Source: Variovorax ginsengisoli (GTDB taxonomy: Bacteria > Pseudomonadota > Gammaproteobacteria > Burkholderiales > Burkholderiaceae_C). From it: DNA of 64,000 nt. The notes beneath the pieces are model-generated. The model had not been told where the DNA came from. It saw nothing but the letters and a program-made list of their open reading frames with translations, and searched no databases. Shown here one piece after another: positions 61,016 through 64,000 of this stretch. The stretch lies in assembly GCF_030811835.1 (NCBI RefSeq), contig NZ_JAUSRO010000001.1, positions 372,001 to 436,000 on the forward strand, in the 5' to 3' direction. A program made the position numbers and the translations under genes. Position 1 is the stretch's first letter; the number at the start of each line of letters is the position of its first letter.

Positions 61016-63984
61016 CAGCGCACTCCCTCGGTGCTGTCCGCTGCCGCTTCGGCGGCGTCGGCCGCGTCGGCCAACTCTGCCTTCTTTTTCTCGTCCTGCT
61101 CGTCGCTCCAGCGGTGGCTGCGCACCGACTGGTGGGCCAGGCCGGTCAGGATCAGCATGGTCGCACCAAGCACCATCGCGAACACGCCCATATCGAAGAA
61201 CATCGCGCTCGGCACGTGGATCTCGCCGAGGACCGGCAGATCGAAGTGCGCGGTGTGGGTGGTCAGGAATGGATAGCCCAGCACCACCGCGCCGCCGCCC
61301 GTGGCCAAGGCCAACAGCAGGCCGATGGCGATCCAGCGGCGCGGATAGATGCGCAGGTGCTCTTCCACCCACTCGGTGCCCGAAACGATGAACTGCAGCA
61401 CCAGCGCGACCGACATCACCAGTCCCGCGACAAAGCCGCCACCGGGCGCGTTGTGGCCGCGCATGAAGAAGTACACCGCCACCAGCACCGACAGCGGCAA
61501 CAGAAGCCGCACCAGCACGGCCGGCACCATCAGATAGCCCACGGCGGTGTCGGCGGCGCGGCGCGGGTTGAGCAGGTCGCTGCTGCCGTCGTCGATCTGC
61601 AGGCGCTGCTGCACCGGCAGCGCCATCGACTCGATGGCAGGCCGGAAACGGCGCAGCAGTGCGTACACGGTGAGTGCCACCACGCCGAGCACCGTGATCT
61701 CGCCGAACGTATCGAATCCGCGGAAGTCCACCAGCATGACGTTGACCACATTGGTGCCACCGCCGTCGGGCAGCGCGTGTTCCAGGAAAAAGGGCGAGAT
61801 GCTGTCGGCGAAGCGCCGCGTCATCATCATCCAGGCCAGCGAAGCCATGCCGCAGCCGGCGATGGCGGCCACCAGCAGGTCGCGGCCACGCCGGCCCCAC
61901 GGCCGAAGGCGCGCCGACGCCGGCTGAGGAATCGCCTTTCGCATCGGCAGCCAGCGCAGGCCCAGCAGGATGAGCACGGTGGTCACAGCTTCGACCACCA
62001 GCTGGGTGAGTGCGAGGTCGGGCGCGGAGAACCAGATGTAGGTGATGCAGCACACCAGGCCCGATGCCGCAGCCAGCATGAGCGAGGCGAGCCGGTGGAA
62101 CTTGGCCTGCCAGGCGGCGGCCAGCGCGCAGCCGCCGCCGATCAGCCAGGTCATGGCGAACATCGGCGAGAAGCTCAGCGGCTCGCGCAACCCGTGCGAC
62201 GCGGGTGTGTACCACAGCGATGCGCCCGCGCCGGCCACGGCGACCAGCACCAGCATGAGCAGTTGCGCCTGCATGCGCCGGGTGCCCAGCAGCCGGCGAC
62301 TGCGTCGGCCGGCCTCGCTCAGGCGCGCGAGCAGGTTCTCGAAAATGCGCTGGCCGTCGATCCGGTGCAGCATCGGCGTGTGTTCCAGATGGCCTGCGGC
62401 GCGCCCGCGGCGCTGCACCATGTAGAGCGCGGCCCCGCCCGCCAGCGCGATCAGGCTCATGACCAGCGGCACATTGAAGCCGTGCCACAGCGCCAGGCTG
62501 TAGTCGGGCAGCACGCCACCGACCACAGGCGCCGCAGCGGCGGCCAGCATCGGGCCGACCGACCAGGCCGGTGCCACGCCCACCACCAGGCAGACCAGTA
62601 CCAGCAGCTCGACCGGCACGCGCATCCAGTGCGGCGGTTCGTGCGGCTGCTTGGGCACGGCGTCGCCACTTGGGGGGCCGAAGAACACATCGAACACGAA
62701 CCGCGCTGAATAGGCCACGCTGAAGACGCCTGCCACGGTGGCGATCACCGGCAGGCTGAAATTGACCCACGGCGTGGACTGGATGAACACCGTCTCGGCG
62801 AAGAACATCTCCTTGGACAGGAAGCCGTTGAGCAGCGGAACCCCCGCCATCGATGCGCTCGCGATGATGGCCAGCATGCCGGTGATCGGCATCAGGCGCA
62901 GCAGTCCGCTGAGCTTGCGGATGTCGCGCGTGCCGGTTTCGTGGTCGATGATGCCCGCAGCCATGAACAGCGACGCCTTGAAGGTCGCGTGGTTCATGAT
63001 GTGGAACACTGCCGCCACGGCCGCCAGCGGACTGTTGAGCCCGAGCAGCAGGGTGATGAGCCCCAGGTGCGAGATCGTCGAATAGGCCAGCAACGCCTTG
63101 AGGTCGCGCTGGAACATGGCGATGAAACCGCCCAGCAGCAGCGTGATCGCCCCCGCACCGCCCACCAGCCAGAACCAGGCGTCGGTGCCCGAGAGCACCG
63201 GCCAGAGCCGCGCCATCAGGAACACGCCCAACTTGACCATGGTTGCCGAATGCAGGTAAGCCGATACCGGCGTGGGTGCCGCCATGGCACGTGGCAGCCA
63301 GAAGTGGAAAGGAAACTGCGCGCTCTTGGTGAACGCGCCGAGCAGCACCAGCACGAGGGCGGTCGCATACAGCGGATGCGCACGAATCACATCACCCGAG
63401 GCCAGCACCGCATCGAGTTCGTAGCTCCCGACGATGTGCCCCAGCACCAACACGCCCGCCAACAGGCACAGCCCGCCCGCGCCCGTGACGGTGAGCGCCA
63501 TGCGCGCGCCGCGCCGCGCGTCACGCCGGTGGTGCCAGTAGCCGATGAGCAGGAAGGAGAAAAGGCTGGTGAGCTCCCAGAAGAGCACCATCTGCACCAG
63601 ATTGCCTGACAGTACGACCCCCATCATCGCGCCCATGAAGGCAAGGAAGAAGGAGAAGAAGCGAGGCACCGGGTCGGAGGCCGACATGTAGTAGCGCGCG
63701 TACAGCACCACCAGCGCGCCGATGCCCAACACCAGCATGCAGAACAGCCAGGCAAAGCCGTCCATGCGCAGCACGAGGTTCAGGCCGAAGGCGGGCAACC
63801 ATTCGATCTCCTGGCGGATCACATTGCCGTTGGACAGCCGAGGAAACAGGGATGCGACCCCGATGGCGCAACCCAATGCGACCAGTCCGGCCAGTGTCGA
63901 CTCCCTGTTGCGGGCGTTCGACGGCAGAAAAGCCGCCAGCACGCTGGCCATGAAGGGGAGGGCGACGAGGAGGACAAGGGGCAT
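61015..63984 (-). CDS. phaAB: Pha/Mnh (Mrp) cation/proton antiporter subunit A fused to B domain
   Basis: 989 residues from the ATG at 63984; a GTG directly before it is also possible. N-terminal NuoL-like antiporter part of about 16 helices (VLFWELTSLFSFLLIGYWHHRRDARRGARMAL with the conserved Glu, FTKSAQFPFHFWLPRAMAAPTPVSAYLHSATMVKLGVFL with conserved Lys). MbhD-like part from about residue 640 (DLALTQLVVEAVTTVLILLGLRWLP), and a C-terminal MnhB domain (about 830-960: VAVYFFMRGHNAPGGGFVAGLVMSVALVLQFI). No separate B gene exists. Exports Na+ or K+ for protons in alkali or salt stress. First gene of the operon. Confidence 0.94.
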   Translation of the reverse strand: MPLVLLVALPFMASVLAAFLPSNARNRESTLAGLVALGCAIGVASLFPRLSNGNVIRQEIEWLPAFGLNLVLRMDGFAWLFCMLVLGIGALVVLYARYYMSASDPVPRFFSFFLAFMGAMMGVVLSGNLVQMVLFWELTSLFSFLLIGYWHHRRDARRGARMALTVTGAGGLCLLAGVLVLGHIVGSYELDAVLASGDVIRAHPLYATALVLVLLGAFTKSAQFPFHFWLPRAMAAPTPVSAYLHSATMVKLGVFLMARLWPVLSGTDAWFWLVGGAGAITLLLGGFIAMFQRDLKALLAYSTISHLGLITLLLGLNSPLAAVAAVFHIMNHATFKASLFMAAGIIDHETGTRDIRKLSGLLRLMPITGMLAIIASASMAGVPLLNGFLSKEMFFAETVFIQSTPWVNFSLPVIATVAGVFSVAYSARFVFDVFFGPPSGDAVPKQPHEPPHWMRVPVELLVLVCLVVGVAPAWSVGPMLAAAAAPVVGGVLPDYSLALWHGFNVPLVMSLIALAGGAALYMVQRRGRAAGHLEHTPMLHRIDGQRIFENLLARLSEAGRRSRRLLGTRRMQAQLLMLVLVAVAGAGASLWYTPASHGLREPLSFSPMFAMTWLIGGGCALAAAWQAKFHRLASLMLAAASGLVCCITYIWFSAPDLALTQLVVEAVTTVLILLGLRWLPMRKAIPQPASARLRPWGRRGRDLLVAAIAGCGMASLAWMMMTRRFADSISPFFLEHALPDGGGTNVVNVMLVDFRGFDTFGEITVLGVVALTVYALLRRFRPAIESMALPVQQRLQIDDGSSDLLNPRRAADTAVGYLMVPAVLVRLLLPLSVLVAVYFFMRGHNAPGGGFVAGLVMSVALVLQFIVSGTEWVEEHLRIYPRRWIAIGLLLALATGGGAVVLGYPFLTTHTAHFDLPVLGEIHVPSAMFFDMGVFAMVLGATMLILTGLAHQSVRSHRWSDEQDEKKKAELADAADAAEAAADSTEGVR

Positions 63985-64000
63985 CACGGTCGATTCTATC

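Overview
The window is 64 kb of GC-rich, densely packed bacterial chromosome. Gene content and gene order point to a betaproteobacterium of the order Burkholderiales, most likely family Comamonadaceae and Variovorax-like. Supporting signs are a DUF2782-thrB-BPSS1780 block beside polA, xseB-ispA-dxs, many ABC-type binding proteins, two molybdenum-hydroxylase gene sets and a Pha/Mnh antiporter. The genus is an inference from content only. No rRNA, tRNA, CRISPR array, insertion sequence, integrase or phage gene was seen. No stretch longer than about 215 bases lacks a gene.

Layout. 0-6 kb: 3' end of a UvrD-type helicase, then DUF2782, homoserine kinase and a membrane protein on the minus strand, then polA. 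6-11.5 kb: a locus for acidic amino acids, with a CPG2-like M20 peptidase, a LysR regulator, a DadA-like D-amino acid dehydrogenase, a glutamate/aspartate-type binding protein and an aspartate/glutamate racemase. A strong dyad lies between the divergent dehydrogenase and binding-protein genes. 11.6-19 kb: dienelactone hydrolase, a ZIP metal transporter, a small acidic protein, a DUF3300 lipoprotein with a long Gln-rich tail, and a four-gene set (DUF2796, ABC ATPase, FtsX-type permease, DUF3299) resembling zinc-regulated zrg loci. 19-22 kb: sulfurtransferase, EamA transporter and a solitary Rieske oxygenase. 22-25 kb: xseB-ispA-dxs. 25-30 kb: a complete branched-chain amino acid type ABC transporter, with an intrinsic terminator between the binding-protein gene and the permease/ATPase genes. 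30-32.5 kb: an orphan TRAP binding protein and an EgtB/SenA-like protein that lacks one expected metal-binding histidine.

32.5-57.7 kb is a molybdenum/tungsten region. A ModE-headed regulator with a periplasmic-binding-like domain diverges from tupBCA across a perfect dyad. modABC converges on tupBCA and diverges from a di-Mop ModE across another perfect dyad. Next comes a coxSLM-like Mo-hydroxylase with its coxDEG- and XdhC-like maturation genes and a GAF-Fis regulator. A Rieske dioxygenase operon (alpha, beta, a triad-less isochorismatase-fold protein, SDR) follows, with an orphan binding protein and an AraC regulator. A paoABC-like periplasmic aldehyde oxidoreductase completes the region. 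The two oxyanion importers plausibly supply metal for molybdopterin enzymes such as these; tungsten use is not shown.

57.8-64 kb: a six-gene Pha/Mnh (Mrp) multisubunit cation/proton antiporter operon, with subunit A fused to a B-like domain and most genes joined by 4-bp or shorter overlaps.

The items most worth a second look are the isochorismatase-fold protein whose three catalytic-triad positions are all replaced (48751-49344), the EgtB-like protein with HEDLR in place of HExxH (31247-32527), the paired Mo/W import and enzyme region with two candidate operators, and the 63-bp composite dyad at 9707-9769.
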